64,000 nt of DNA from Metopolophium dirhodum (GCF_019925205.1 NC_083565.1:26068241-26132240); one strand, 5' to 3'. Positions 44,768 to 58,085 are shown, numbered from the stretch's first letter. Numbers and translations are program-made. The notes: generated from the letters alone by a model not told the origin.

Positions 44768-46735
44768 ATGGGATTCCACGGAACCCACGAGCCACGAACA
44801 AAGATCCTACCACGGGGTGAAATCGTCAGCCCGGGTGCTCGGACTTGGGGCCCCGTCTACTCCTGGCTCAAAACTGGTGGTGTTAGACCATCTCAGAGCC
44901 TTCCATCGTTAATCTGCAGGGCTGACGGTACTTTCACCGACTCTCTGGAAGAGACTGGGGAAAGACATATGAACGCGCTGGTCCCGGTAAGTGAAAGTCT
45001 CGAGATGAGCGAGATGAGGGAGAAGGTGGGCGTAAGAGTTGGGTCCTTCGACCCAGAGGCAGGCGAAAATGGACCCATAATTCTCTGCGATGTCGAGGAG
45101 GTAAATCGGGTCATTTGGCAGATGGAACCGAAGAAGGCTGACCGCGGGCTGACGGTATAACGGCAAAAATCCTTCACCAATAATGGCCAGTACTGGGCGA
45201 ACATATCACGCGTGTGTTCAACAACTGTCTCAGGGCCAAAAAGTTTCCGAATACCTGGAAACTCGCGAGACTGGTCGTGATTCTAAAGTTGATAGGCAAA
45301 GACCCCAAAGAGGCCAAGTCCTATCGACCAATATGTCTGCTCCCGGTGGTGTCAAAAGCTCTGGAACATATAATTGTAGACAAGCCGACACGGACCCGCA
45401 CATGTCGCAGAGGCAGTACGGGTTCACCAAAGACCTCTTGATAGTCGACGTCATGCATTACACACTCGACTGGTCAGAAAATAGGCCGGAAAGACACGTG
45501 ATAACCGTATTCCTGGACATTTCGGACGCATTCGACTGTCTTTGGTGGGCGCAGTTAGTTATGGACATGAGCAACGCAGGCTGCCGCAGTGGGTTGGTCG
45601 AAATGACAAAAAGTTACCTGGATGGCCGCCAAGCTGTTATGCAGATTGGCGACCGGACAGTAACGAAAACCTTGACCAAAGGATGTCCACAAGGGCCGGA
45701 ATACGGCCCAGATCTCTGGAAACAAGCCATGAATCTCCTTCTGAAGGAAGACCCACCCACAGGTACGAGCTTATTGCGTATTCAGACGATCTTGCGTTAC
45801 TAATCTCTGGTGAAAACCAGGCAGAGCTGGAAAGTCGTCGAAACGAATTACTCAGTAGAGCATCACCATGGGCAGAACAGTGAAAACTCACCTTCTCCGC
45901 GACCAAGACGCAGACCCACTGGCTGAAGGAAGACTGATTAAGCCACTGGCCAATCTCCAACTTGGTGGAGCTAAAATTGTACCTAAAATCTAGGATAAAT
46001 ACCTTGGCCTAACGTTCGATGACAAAGGAAAATGTAGGGTCCATCTAACGGAAAAAGCTAAGAACACAGCAGCGCTGTTCAGCTGGCTTAACGGTATCGC
46101 CAAAACTAAGTGAGGTATTAACAAGGAAATAACTAAGATCCTGTATAAAGTTCATACCGCAAATGAGCTACGCGGCCTCTGTGTGGGCCCAGAAGTGTAT
46201 GACTGACGGGCACCACCGAGGAAGGGCAAACAGCGCCCAAAGAATCTGCTTGAGGAAATTACGGGTGCGTATAATACCACCTCAACTATGGCGCTGCAGG
46301 TTCTAGCTGGATTACCGCCTCTCCACCTGGAACTATTACAAATAGCAGCCAGGAGAGGGGCAATGACGATGGAAACAGCCGAGGCTAGAAAAGTCCAGTA
46401 CAAAAACAACCTCCTTGAACTCTGGCAGAGCAAGTGGGTCGCGAGTGAAAAAGGAAGGTGGACAGCTAAGTGGTTTCCCAACGTCAGGTGGCGACACGTC
46501 CCAGTTAATGTCAGGCCACGGGAAATTCAACGCCCAACTCCGCCGTTTTAAACTTAGAGGAGATGCAGCTTGTGGAACCAGTGGAACCACGGAGCATCTG
46601 CTGATGGAATGCCCACTTGCAAACCAGGAAAGAACCAAACTCAAACTGGCAGTGCGAGTGGCCGGTGCGGTCTGGCCGTGTGAGTTAGAGTTCATAACTG
46701 TTGAAGTACACAGATATACAGAAGTTAAAAGGTAA
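44768..46735 (+). pseudogene. R1-clade LINE ORF2, reverse transcriptase and C-terminal zinc finger, frameshifted
   Basis: Coding remnants appear in several plus-strand frames. 45030-45160 holds VEEVNRVIWQMEPKKAD, the region before the reverse transcriptase core. 45214-45400 holds FPNTWKLARLVVILK and YRPICLLPVVSKALEHII. 45500-45710 holds VFLDISDAFDCLWW (motif A) and GCPQGPEYGPDLW (motif B). In a third frame near 45776 comes AYSDDLALLISGE (motif C). After more breaks, 46540-46735 holds FNAQLRRFKLRGDAACGTSG and EHLLMECP, the C-terminal CCHC finger typical of R1-type elements. The AFD..WW and GCPQGS-like motifs point to the R1 clade. At least three frameshifts and several stops make it non-functional. 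Confidence 0.8.
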
Positions 46736-47515
46736 ATAATAATATAATAATAAGTATAATGATACGATGTACAATAGTGTTACGAGGCGTAATATAAATC
46801 AACGACTAACTATGTATACCCGGCTACACTACGCAGGACATATATGCTGTAGTATATAAAAATGTATAGGCAGCGTCTGATGAACTACAGTGTGAATATA
46901 TTACTTATACACTACATATAGGGTGTTTTGTTTATGATTCCAACCATAATAAGTACCGAGATCGTGTTCCAGGCCCTAACCTTATCTAACACTAGAGGGC
47001 GCTGATGAAGGGTTACCTAGGTAGACGCAATTGATGAGATACGTAAAATTCTTAATGCGCGGCACTGAACGAACAGCGGCCAAGGAAAAGAGTGATACCC
47101 TTCTATACCGCACAAGAATAAATATCCGAGTGGGGTTGAAAGGAAAGTTGCCAGAATCCAAAGTAATCCCCTGAAAACCCTGCAACACACCGATGGGAAC
47201 GTTGAAATGGAAAATGGAACGGAAGGGTTGGGACAAGCAACCACGCAAAGGTACCTCGAGTAGTAGGCCTGACCAGTTATCTATTATCAGCCACTAATAA
47301 AAACCCGTTAAAATCACCCGGTGTGGGGACGGCAATCCGCTCAGAAAACCGTACCACTCAATAAAAGACAGTGTCTCGATAAAGTAAAATCTTATCCCGT
47401 CACCTGTGCTAGTGGGAACCCGGTCGTTGTGAGTACCAGGATATTGGAATCCGAAATCCCATTTCGCGGGAATCAGAGAGGACCCTGATGCTAAGGTAGG
47501 TTCACCAATTTGTAC

Positions 47516-48030
47516 AAACAGCTGGTTTCGTTTGTTACTTCACCAGATAAGTTGTTGAATCATTGGTTTGAAATGAGAATCTTAATATCTTTTCGGCGGA
47601 CCTAAGCCGAAGCGGACTATAATTAGTATAACAGCCACGGGCCGGCAACTTTGACCACCGCGGCGGAAACTGTAATTCTTGACATACAAGCGCATCAACG
47701 CATGTCAGTAGTCTATTGGCTCGCAGATGACGACGTTTCAGACGGACTATACACACCGAATTATCACCAGACGACGACGGTACCGAGCGAATCGCACCAG
47801 GGTGGTATAATCGTACTACCCAGGTATATACGTACCACAACGGTGCACCGTATAGCGTAGTATTACCCTGATGAACCTCTGTTTAACGCACACCGCACAC
47901 CCCTATTGGGGCATTCACAATGGCAACGTGGTAGTACACCACGCAACGAATAACCTGGTTCACCATAGTCATGTACCCAGGTATATACAAATGGTGTACA
48001 CGGTTGCCTCGCATTTATAGTGGATAGCGA
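47516..48030 (-). repeat. R repeat, inverted copy on the far side of A'
   Basis: Reverse complement of 4728-5158, from CAGCTGGTTTCGTTTGTTAC through GGTGCACCGTATAGCG and GTGGTAGTACACC. It then continues with GTACCCAGGTATATACAAATGG and a TAGTGGATAGCGATCAGATA end shared with 9000-9090. It joins repeat X at about 48031. Confidence 0.8.
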
Positions 48031-48530
48031 TCAGATATATAACAATCTACAATGGAGTCAACGTATTATTTTTACACACACGTGCTAGACAAATAATAAC
48101 TAAACGAAATTAATTTTATTCGAATACTATTAATTCGATACTATATACCGTAAGTCAAATTTTTTTGTTGGAAATTAGGACTTAATAATAAATTATTTAA
48201 GACAATAGATATTTTATAATATAAATATGAAACATCTTACTGCGCACGTTTCGGAAGAGGCCGATTGGCCCCTCTCAGTTTGGAGGCAAAAAATATTTAA
48301 AAAAACTACTTGTCTTATAAGTTTATAAGTTAGGTAGGTATATGTATTAATTTTAGGGCATTAGATATATTTTTTCGTTTGGGCTACAATACTCTATAGT
48401 CGCTCCACTGTTACCTACATTCTACATAATAAAGTCGACTCTAGACTTGGCCGATAACGCAAATTTTTTTCTTGCATCTTTAAGTGTTTATTTGAGGTAT
48501 ATGACTCGAAAAATACATATACATTTTTTT
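48031..48530 (+). repeat. X repeat copy
   Basis: Matches 43385-44060 and, inverted, 63355-63730. Landmarks are AACAATCTACAATGGAGTC, TTTCGGAAGAGGCCGATTGG, CTCTCAGTTTGGAGGC and TATAGTCGCTCCACTG. It ends at 48520 at the A-rich tail of the LINE on the minus strand. No gene. Confidence 0.8.
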
Positions 48531-50400
48531 TTTATTATTATTAATTTATGAAATTTTACATTACATATTATGATAATATTATATGAAAAAATTACAGCTT
48601 GATTAATTTAACCCAATAAGCAGAGCTTGTGGTGGGTTAAATGAGCTACAGTATACAATGACTAGTAAATAATAAATTAATTGTACATGTTGACATATAT
48701 CACTAAAAATAAGTTTTACACATAACATATTATAATAAAGTTTTCATTTATACAAAATCACTTAATAACCAATTTATAACAATTATTGTTTTAATTAATT
48801 TAATATTATTACATTTTGAATCACAATGATCAAAAATATTTTTTTTTAATATTAAAGGTAAAGAGTTATACATAACTGGACCTAAGTAATCAATAAATCA
48901 TTGGATGAATTGTTTATTTGTGTACTTAATACTAACATCATATAACCTGAATTCTCTTTTGTTTTCAGATTTATGTATACACTGTATAGAAATATTAACA
49001 ATTGCAAAAAACTTATACAGCACTTTAACTGGCAACACTCTTAAAGATTTGTAATTAAGTGAAGATGAGCCTTGACTCTCTTTTTTGTCTAAACATATTC
49101 TTACCGCTGAGTTCTGTTATACTATTAGAAATCTTATTGCATTATCCGTACATCCTCCACAGATTATTAAACCATATTGCATAATAGACTTATACAGGGC
49201 CTCATATATAGTACGCATGACTTCCATAGGTAGAATTTTGTTCAATTTATAGAATTTGAAAATTAGTGATCTCAAGCGCATTACTTTATTTTCAATATGT
49301 ATATTCCATCTCAAATTAGAATCTATAATAATACCCAAATACTTTATACGTGTTACCATTATTATTTCTTGACATTTGCAAGTATTAGAGTTAATATTAC
49401 CACATGTATGTATAAGAATATTGTTTATGGGAATTAAGGTGTTATTGATAGAGAAAGCAATAAAATTGTTTTTTTTTAATGTTTAAGGTTAGTTTTTTAC
49501 TGTTTAGCTCTTGGAATATTCTAATTAAACCTATTGTAGTTTTTTCTTTTACAGTTTCCCAAGAACTTCCGGAAAAAATAAGGCAAGTGTCATTAGCATA
49601 GGTAACCACTAATCCACCTGTATTTAAGTCGCAAATAGTATTAATATATAAGATAAATAAAATTGGTCCTAACACACTGCCCTGTGGGACACCACAATCG
49701 ATTTTTTTTTTACTACTTAATTCGTTATTTACTGAAACTAACTGTGTTCTATTTTCCAGATAGCTAGAGAACCAGCTTAGACTTTCCTCATTTATTCCAA
49801 AACCTGGCAAAATATTAATTAATTCACCATGGTCTATAGTATCGAAAGCTTTAGCCAAGTCCAAAAATATTGCTATAACTTTTTCACTATTGTCTAATTT
49901 TTCATAAATAAATTGTGTTGTTGAATATAAAGCATTGGTGGTACTTCTGCCCGGTTGAAAGCCAAACTAAAATTGGGATAAAAGTTTATGTTTTTCTAAG
50001 TAAGAGATTAGTCTAGACTTTACTATTTTTTCAAGAATCTTAGAGAAATTTGAAAGCATAGATATTGGTCTGTAATTAGACATGTTATCTTTACTTCCTG
50101 CTTTATACAATGGTTTAACGATAGCTGTTTTAAATTTGTTTGGGAAGTAGCCATGTTTTCTACGTAAATTGAGTATGAACAGAAGTGGCTCTTCAACATG
50201 ATTTAAAATTTTTTTTAATATTTTAACTGATATTTTATCAAAGCCCGTTGCTGAGACACATACCTGAGTTATATTTGTTATTATTACCCTTGAGATTCTA
50301 GATATCAAAACTCGACAGTATTATATTGTTTTCTATTATTCTGTATTTTTAATGAATCTAAAATCCGAATATTAAATAGGGAATAGTAAATATACTATAT
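48531..50400 (-). pseudogene. CR1/Jockey-type LINE, 5' truncated and broken
   Basis: The minus-strand remnant starts within the reverse transcriptase and ends with an (AAT)n/A-rich tail at 48528-48545. Readable pieces: 49967-50308 with GFDKISVKILK, LYKAGSKDNMSNYRPISML and LEKIVKSRL; 49442-49864 with MDLAKAFDTIDHGEL (motif A), IDCGVPQGSVLGPILF (motif B) and VVTYANDTCLIF, where motif C reads YAND instead of YADD; and 49117-49359 with IKYLGIIIDSNLRW and RTIYEALYKSIMQYGL from the C-terminal domain. The frame changes between pieces. The changed catalytic Asp alone would abolish activity. Confidence 0.85.
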
Positions 50401-53400
50401 AGAACAGTGCGAGAGTGTGCGCATATAATAATATACTCAAGTCGAAACATATCTCATCGCATCATGGCCTGATATAGGAAACTCGTATGTTATATTTTTC
50501 AATTCAGTAGGTATGAGTGGAATTAATGTAATTCCAAGCGTTTACAATTCAGAATCTTGTCTTATAAAAGTCTTATAAAACAGTTACATTAATAAGTGTG
50601 TGGTTTGTTCCCTGAAATCAGATGTATTTTAAGCACTGTATTTAGGTACGTACTACTTTATATTAAATGCATTATAATATGAAATAAATTTATATAATAT
50701 AAGAAACACGTAATAAAAAATATGGGTAAGTGGATGTTGCTCTGCTGTACGGTAGATTTCAAGTGGGTCACTGTATAATAGATGGTATTAAATTTGAATT
50801 CAATGATATAATATAACCATTGTATGTGAAAAACGATTCTGAGCTGTGACGGTTTGTCAGTGTAGATATTTTATATTATACTTAAATTGTTATTACTTAT
50901 TAGTAATACGGTTGCCGGTAAGTTGAATTAATATTATAAAATTACAACAAAATAACTAAAAACGTTACTCTTGGTTATTTAATATGTAATTCCCTCTGTA
51001 TTATAGCATAATAATACACAGTATTTATAATATGTACGTAATCGATCACACCCAACACCATTGACATCCTGCCGTCTGTATACACTTTCATCTTATTTAC
51101 AGTTATTACGTCTTATTCTCCATTTAAAAAAAAGTAAATTTACAGTACACTAGCGTCATATTTTAATATTTATTATTATATTACTATGGTATATTATTTA
51201 ATTATTATTCCAATATTTCATTGCTTACAAGAGTGACCGGAAAAATGAACCAAGACAATGGTGTAGCTAAATAGCCTACACAGGACGCCGTGTTATGATA
51301 ATTGTATTTCTGAAATAATACCAATTTTTTCAATATTTATACAGAAACATTTTTGGAAAACTTTACTGCTTCCGGGAATATTTAATTTAAAAACAATACA
51401 AAATAAAATGTAAAAATATTACTATGACAGAAGAAAGATTGAATTTTCTACTGCAGAAACCACGCTCAATGTTGAAAATCGAAGCATTTTTACTGTTCCA
51501 TCCGAAATGTGTTGAGACTGTTGAGAGACACTAAAAAATAAATAAATAAAAATATCACACACAATATTATCATTGTAAAATTAGTACAGTCATCGCTTTG
51601 CTCAGAATCTAAAATTTCCAACATTATTTTCTAAGAAAATATATTGTCCGGTTCATAATTAAAGAATCGCCTGGAAATAACATAATACGCCTGCCGATCT
51701 ATAATATAATGGTGTTATACATAATATGATATAGGTTATAATTACATTTTATGGCGGTCCAGATAATTTGAAGAAAAAAATGTCAAAGGCCTTAAAAAAC
51801 TTAAAAATTAGCCGATATTATAATGTGTTTATTTTTGTGTTAAAAGTACAGTATATTAATAACATAAAATATTAGATAAATAATAGTATGTAATTTAAAT
51901 TAGTGTCATTAATCTTATTAAAATACGCTGTAGGTATACAACGAGAAAGCAAGTCAACCTTGAGATCGCATTCTAATGGGGACGAACAACCTCACCTAGA
52001 CAGGTTAAGAAAGTAATCGAGGATTAGTCATACACGAGCAGATTCACATACAATAAGAAAGGGGGTGACGATCTACGACTAGACGCATAATAAATATTTA
52101 GAATACATTAGTTAAACCATAGTACGCACTTCTGAACAACTATATAAAAAAGCCTACAGTAGAAATATGAACAATATCATAGTCATGTGAATATAATATA
52201 TAATTTTTATTTATAATTTATATATATATATATATATAATGCATAGTATCTATTCATAGTAAATATTAACGGAAGGCGTTTACCATATATTGTAAATATG
52301 ATATTGGGATACGATTCTTGGAATAGACAGGCCTTTATGAGTACCTAGAACAAATATTTTGTGGAACAAAAGTCCTCAAAACTGTGATATTAATATTGGA
52401 ACAAATTATTATGGAAAAAAAGGTAGTGATCCGTTTTATATAATATAATGACTGGAAACATCACAATAATAATTATTATGACTATTTCATAATAACTTGG
52501 TAATATCGTAATGGGGATTTATTCCTAGAAATCTGATTAGTTTAAATAAAGATCGTGCGTACTAGACGCGACCGAAACCGCCATTTGTAGTAGTGGTGGG
52601 AGAAGGAACCGTAGACGTCGTCGCTGTCCTTAGGTGGCAGCACATTACAGATGAAAAATTAAATTTGACAACAAAAAACATGCCTAAGAAACATGACAAA
52701 TACAAAGGTTTATAGTGATTTTAGAGAAAAATACCAAATTATCAAAATTAAAGAACACAACATTATCTAAGGTATGACATACCCATTTGTAGATTAAACA
52801 ACTGAAACGATAGGTATTTAAGATTGAAAAATTAAAATTTTTGACAACATAAAAATATCGTATTTATATATGTCATTTGCTAGATAATATTGTGTTCTTT
52901 AATTTTGATAATAGATTGTACTACGCTAAGTATATTACTTTCGAAATAAAATCTATTTATCGAAAATATGTTTTTATACCGAAATATAGCTGCGCTGACA
53001 TCCTCTTAATATAAAATATCCTAGGCCGACAGACCGTCTCAGCTCTTAATCGAGTCAAAACATTTAATACCTATGACCAATATTAAATGTTAAAATTAAA
53101 TAATTTATAATATAATACCTATATTTATAACCTACATAGTATATTGTATAATTATTAATTACTAATTATATTATACAGGAGATGTACGGTCAAAAACCTG
53201 AAAATTTAATACAAAAATATTAAACAGTTAAAAAAAAATTTGAGGGTAAATTCACAATAGTAGATTATGAGCGTCTAAAGTTATAAGGTTAAGAAAATTA
53301 TTTTGAGTTGTAAATTCATAACATTTTTTATTTTTTGTATCTAAAAGATAAATACTTGTATCTACCAATAATGGTGTTTAAAAAAATTAACGGGCTCGAA

Positions 53401-53589
53401 ATTTTTCTAATGCTGCGGGCCGACGAGAAAGATAAACAAACTATAGCTGGCTAGTAGGTAATATACGTCGTCTGGGAGATTTTCTCGGAGATCGGTATCT
53501 GTGTTGAAATATTAATTGTATTTAGCTCAATACCAATTCTCAATAATCCGAACGTGCACGTACAAATTATCTTCACCAGAAAAAAAAAT

Positions 53590-54331
53590 ATGGCAACTAA
53601 CTATTAGAACATCGCACGCTACGCGGCAAACGTCATATTACTCGAAACCTTAGAAGACATCGCAGTCAACAAAATGGAAGCCACTTACGCTGACGAAAGC
53701 GACGAATACCTCGTGCGTCTAGTGACTTTTCTTCTGTCTGCCATTGATTCGGTCGCACTACTGCAAGTGGCGACGATCAGACCCCGGCGTCGGATGGAGA
53801 AAATCCGATTCTTGGAGGCGCAGATGGGAAGGAGTGTGACGAAAACGTCGAGGTGTTCCGAAAATTTCGGAAGCAGAAGAGGACCATTCCATTTTGCAGG
53901 CGAACATTTGTGCGTCGTCGTCGTGTGGGGACGCGCCGTCCTCGGAGTCGGGGCCTGTCGATCCCACTCCGACTCCCGAGGGCGGACCGCTCGACGACGT
54001 TTAGCGACCAGACGACGTGTTGGATGATGAGAACATCGAGCCGGCCAGGGGTATATCTGTGAGGAATAGCTTTGGTGAGTTGTTCGGACGGCTGGATACC
54101 CGGCGGCAGCACACCCGGAAACTGCGATCAGAGTCAGACGCTTTTTCCGCGGTCTGTGCTGGCGCCGATGAGAAGCCGTCCGCAGCTCGCCCCTGGGCTG
54201 AAGACGACGGACAGGATGACGGCGACGGAATGGAGGGGAGGATGCGAGAAAGAGCACGGACGGTGCGCGGCGGTAAGTCACCCGCGCACGTTCTCCAACC
54301 ACCCGCGGCGCGACAGGTTTCGCTGGCGTAG
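53590..54331 (+). pseudogene. Decayed unknown reading frame (C' copy)
   Basis: An ATG at 53590 is followed by TAG at codon 6 (53605-53607) and then an open frame through ATG 53674, with YAANVILLETLEDIAVNKME before it and ADESDEYLVRLVTF after it. Near 53790 the protein-like signal moves to another frame (ASDGENPILGGADGKECDEN). It moves again to EAEEDHSILQANIC and PVDPTPTPEGGPLDDV, which ends at a TAG (54001). After that come DDVLDDENIEPARGISV and SFGELFGRLDTRR in line with it, and a Glu/Asp/Gly-rich end. A GTAAGT donor sits at 54273. The N-terminal helix-rich part followed by acidic linkers suggests a regulatory or gag-like protein, but I recognise no family. The breaks are shared with the left copy. 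Confidence 0.4.
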
Positions 54332-55155
54332 CGCACTCGGTCGTCGTTGACGCGCGAGACCCTCTGGTGGCTCGGTGAGTTCCCGGCTGCACTTACGGTC
54401 ACGCGGAGTGGCGGCGACGGGAGACGGCGACGACACGGCGGCTATATAGTAGAGGTACCGGCGCGGGCAACGATTCCGCCCCGACGGTATACCGACTCGG
54501 TACGACGGCGATGGTGACTCGGTACTACGGCAGCGGTGGAGACTTCGGCACGGGGTGAGTGGTATGGAGATTTGCGTGCTAGGAACACGGGGACGTCAGC
54601 GGCGCTGGACTCGCGGAAACTTAACTGTTTCACAGGGTCTGGCGGTGCGCGACTTCACCGCGGCGGCGGAACGAGGACGCGGCCGAAGGGATAACGCCAG
54701 GGCGAATATTACCGAGAGTCAAGGATCGTGCTGTGGTCCGCTGACTTTCGCATTTTCGCCCAATGGTAATCCCACATCGGCCGTTTCGCTCGTCGCCAAC
54801 GGTTCCACAGCACAAAATCTCACTTCACTTGCTCCGCGCCTTGGTCTTCGCCGTCCGTCAGCCAAGTCGTCGCGCCGTCGACCGTCGACGCGCACGACAT
54901 CGCGCATTAGCTGCCGTCCGTTGCCGTCAACCGTAGTCACTCCCATGGTCATCTCGGTCTGGCCTCGCCGGCTGGGCAAGGTCGTCAAGCGGCCGAGCAA
55001 ACGCGCCAGCGAAACTCGTCAACCCGCGGGACAGGTCGGAGAACGTGCAGAGGTGACCAGTGGCCAGCAACACTGCATTTCGGCACCAATCGCCATCTCG
55101 CATTCTCCCCTCCATTGTTTATTGTGTCTATCCTGTCCGTCGTATTTTTTTTTCT
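54240..55155. repeat. GC-rich imperfect inverted repeat inside C'
   Basis: Counterpart of 14671-15630. The arms are 54240-54380 and 55000-55155, again sharing GGAGGGGAGGATGCGAGA against CTCGCATTCTCCCCTCC. Several GTGAGT or GTAAGT donor-like sites occur (54075, 54273, 54377, 54556). A 204-codon open stretch at 54555-55169 is Arg/Ser/Thr-rich, runs into a poly-T tract, and is likely GC-bias rather than a gene. Confidence 0.7.
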
Positions 55156-55989
55156 TTAAATTTTATTAAATTATTTCAAATTATTAAATTGTTCAGATAT
55201 TATTTTTTCTTTTTTATTTATTTTCATAAACGCATAATATTGTGTAAAATATTATATTTATATTTTTTTTTAGCCAGTGTGCTATTTTTTTCAAAATTGT
55301 TGTTCATACATTTTTTTACTTTTTTTGGTTTTTAGTTAATAAACATAATTTGATGTGAACAAAAAAAATTTCTATTTTTTTCGTTTTTTCGAGTGTATAA
55401 TCAATCGTTACAGATTTAACGACTAAAAAAATCGTTAAAATATATATTTTAAATAAAGAAACTCGTTAGTCAATTATGCAAAGTAATGACCGTGGACCTG
55501 CAGTATAAACGCTAAAGGCGACGAAAACTGCTGAATAAATCATATAATACCTAACGCATTACACCGGCGGATACGACATAAACGACCAAAACCAATACAA
55601 GAATTGTAAATAATAATAATATAATATGTATTATGTAGAACGTGCAGACGTCAATATAGTCGAATAGTTAATACAAAATAATATTTAAAAAAATTCAAAA
55701 TTGAATTTTACATAGGTAAAATAATAGTATAATTTTTATATAATATAATAGAGCTGCATGTCGAAAAATAATATTGTTTGAAAACTTTCCGGTTTAGGTT
55801 TGAACCTAGGCGTGCGCACGTGTGCAGTGAATATGCTTTCGCTGCACCTGTCAATTTATTTTGGATTTAGTGGGCTGGTAGATATTTATTTGAAAGGTAT
55901 AGAGTGAATAATTTTAAACACATTGAGTTTATAATTAAACTAGTTCTCCGAGCGTCGCAAGGGGAGACCCTCCAACCCCCCAACCCCCC

Positions 55990-57410
55990 CCCCCCCCGGC
56001 GTTGGCCCTGATTGTTGTCGAAAAAAATCATATAGCCGCCGCTATTTTTTTGGTGTCTACCAAGTCAGTCACCTTAGTTATCGGGGTAGGCAATCGTCGG
56101 ATAGCGGACAATGTGGGATGGCCGGGCCACGGCAACAGGTATGCGATCCGACTGCGTCGAATCACGGAAAGCGTTCATTACTGTCACCAAAAACGCAAAT
56201 TTAAGTAATAAATTCCGTGGAAAAAAATTCAAAACATTTCGGGCGTCCATGAAAACGATATAGCCGCAATATTTTTTTGGTTGCCTAACAGGTCAGTCAC
56301 CTCGAATGAAGTTTGCCGATGTAATAAGGGTAGGCTATAAGTAATAAGGTATGCAACGTTCATTACTGCTGCAGAAAACGCAAATTAAGTAATAAATTAC
56401 GTGAAAAAAATGTAAAACATTTGGCCACTAGCCCACCGACGCATGTATTTATGCCTGTATATAGTAATACCTACACGACGGCGGCGATATTGGCCGACTG
56501 TTTTCCGCGACGCCGTTCCGCCCCAGGATTTGTCGCAAAGGAAGTACGTAAGTAAGTCTCTGTTTTATATAGGTGGAGGATGGAGGATTTTACTTTTTAT
56601 AATAAATGCATTTTGGCATCGAAACTTTATACGCTTTTATAGCGAACTGTATACGTTGGTAAGTACAATTTCTACTATCGTGACTCGGCGCGGCGCAGTG
56701 GCTGAAATCAATCACGCGACGTGATTAAGAGTAAGCAACGCCGCTGGGTACTAGTTCTCAGATGGATGACCATCTGGGTTCGTTGCGCGCAAAAACCTAA
56801 CCTAGGCGTGCGCACAGGTGCAGCGAATAATGCTTTCGCTGCACCTGTCAATTTATTTTGGATTTAGTAGACTGGTAGATATTTATTTGAAAGGTATACA
56901 TAGAGTGAATAATTTTAAAGACATTGAGTTTATAAATTAACTAACTCTCCGAGCGTCGCTGGGGGAGACCCCCCAAACCCCCCGGTGTTGGCCCTGAGTG
57001 TTGTTGATGTCAGAAGCTGAAGCGGTCTTCTGGTCCGGTCGTCGGTCTCGAGCTAGGCGGTTGGTGGGAGATAGGGAACTGTGATAAGGTCAGCACCACT
57101 GCGGTTCGACGTGGTAGCTCGGGCAGGCCATCCAAACGCAAATTTAAAACATTTCGCGCGTCCATGAAAATCATACAGCCGCAATATTTTTTTGGTTGCA
57201 TAGCAGGTCAGTCACCTCGAATTAAGTTTGCCGAAGTAATAAGGGCAGGATATCCGACTTCGTCGGATAGAGGACAACATGTGACTTCTATGACACGACA
57301 ACAGGTATACAACGTTCATTACTGCTGCAGAAAACGCAAATTAAGTAATAAATTACGTGAAAAAAAATGTAAAACATTTCGGGCGTCCATGCAAATCATA
57401 TAGCCACCTT
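55990..57410. repeat. Tandem subunits inside C'
   Basis: Counterpart of 12400-13800. Units start near 56030, 56260 and 57170, each with ATAGCCGC-type starts, TTTTTTTGGTTGC or GTGTC, CAGTCACCT, a GTTCATTACTG core and CGCAAATTAAGTAATAAATT. The larger duplicated block with GTGCAGCGAAAGC (as its complement) is at 55800-56000 and 56800-57000. Confidence 0.85.
56703..56790 (+). pseudogene. 5S rRNA-derived module (C' copy)
   Basis: Plus-strand copy of the module at 13026-13112. The A-box-like TAAGCAACGCCGCTGG starts at 56732 and the C-box-like GATGGATGACCATCTGGG at 56761. Spacing between the two is close to that of a real 5S internal promoter. The upstream partner is a short GC-rich linker (TCGGCGCGGCGCAGTGGC). 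A TFIIIA/Pol III promoter role is inferred. Confidence 0.7.
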
Positions 57411-58085
57411 TTTTTTTGAGTGTCCAGCAGATCAGTCACCTCAGTTATGAGGCTGGCATCGAAACCACGAGCCGCATGTCATCCGCATCAACGCCTTACC
57501 TACCTACCTACCTATACCGAGTTGATACGAGGGAACGCGAATACGTCTTCGACGGGGAGGGCAACCGTATCGAAAAAGGCTAAATCTCGAATTTTTGAAA
57601 TAAACCGCGCGATGGCGGCGCTCGGTTTGCACGTAATCTTTGCCGCGGCGGGCCCGACAGGAAAAAAGTACGGACGCGCGTGGCCTGTAAATTTAGCGCG
57701 GAACGCGAATAAGGTCCGAGCATGGACGCGGAAATTCCTCAAACCGAGTAAAGACGAAAAATCGGAAGAAATTTTGAAAATTTTGAAAAAAATAGTCAAA
57801 AGTGATAAGGAGCGGTGATAACGCAGTGACGGCTATGCCGCCGCCGGGAGACCGCCCGTCCGGGAAACGCGATTTTTTCATTAGCCGTTTCCTTACGCTA
57901 GTTCAAAAATTATACCTAGTCGGAATCGGAGCGCCAAACGAGTCTCTGTTTTATATAGGTGGAGGATGGAGAATTTTACTTTTTATAATAAATGAATTTT
58001 GGTATCGAAACTTTATACGCTTTTATAGCTAACTGTATACGTTGGTAAGTACAATTTCTACTATCGTGACTCGGCGCGGCGCAGT

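Larger units (their letters stand above)
42656..47515 (+). mobile_element. R1-clade LINE block inserted between A' and R
   Basis: In the left copy, R and A join directly at 5158-5165. Here about 4.86 kb separates them, between CCATCTTAA at 42655 and AACAGCTGG at 47516. The block is GC-rich with plus-strand R1-type coding remnants at 44768-46735. Its 5' part (42700-43218) is GC-rich and untranslated-like; its 3' part (46990-47490) has GC-richer non-coding sequence with CACCCGGTGTGGGGACGGC. It is itself interrupted by R and X repeats at 43219-44075. A stretch just before that interruption (43147-43218) reappears with divergence just after it (44073-44140). No clear target duplication was found. 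Confidence 0.7.
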
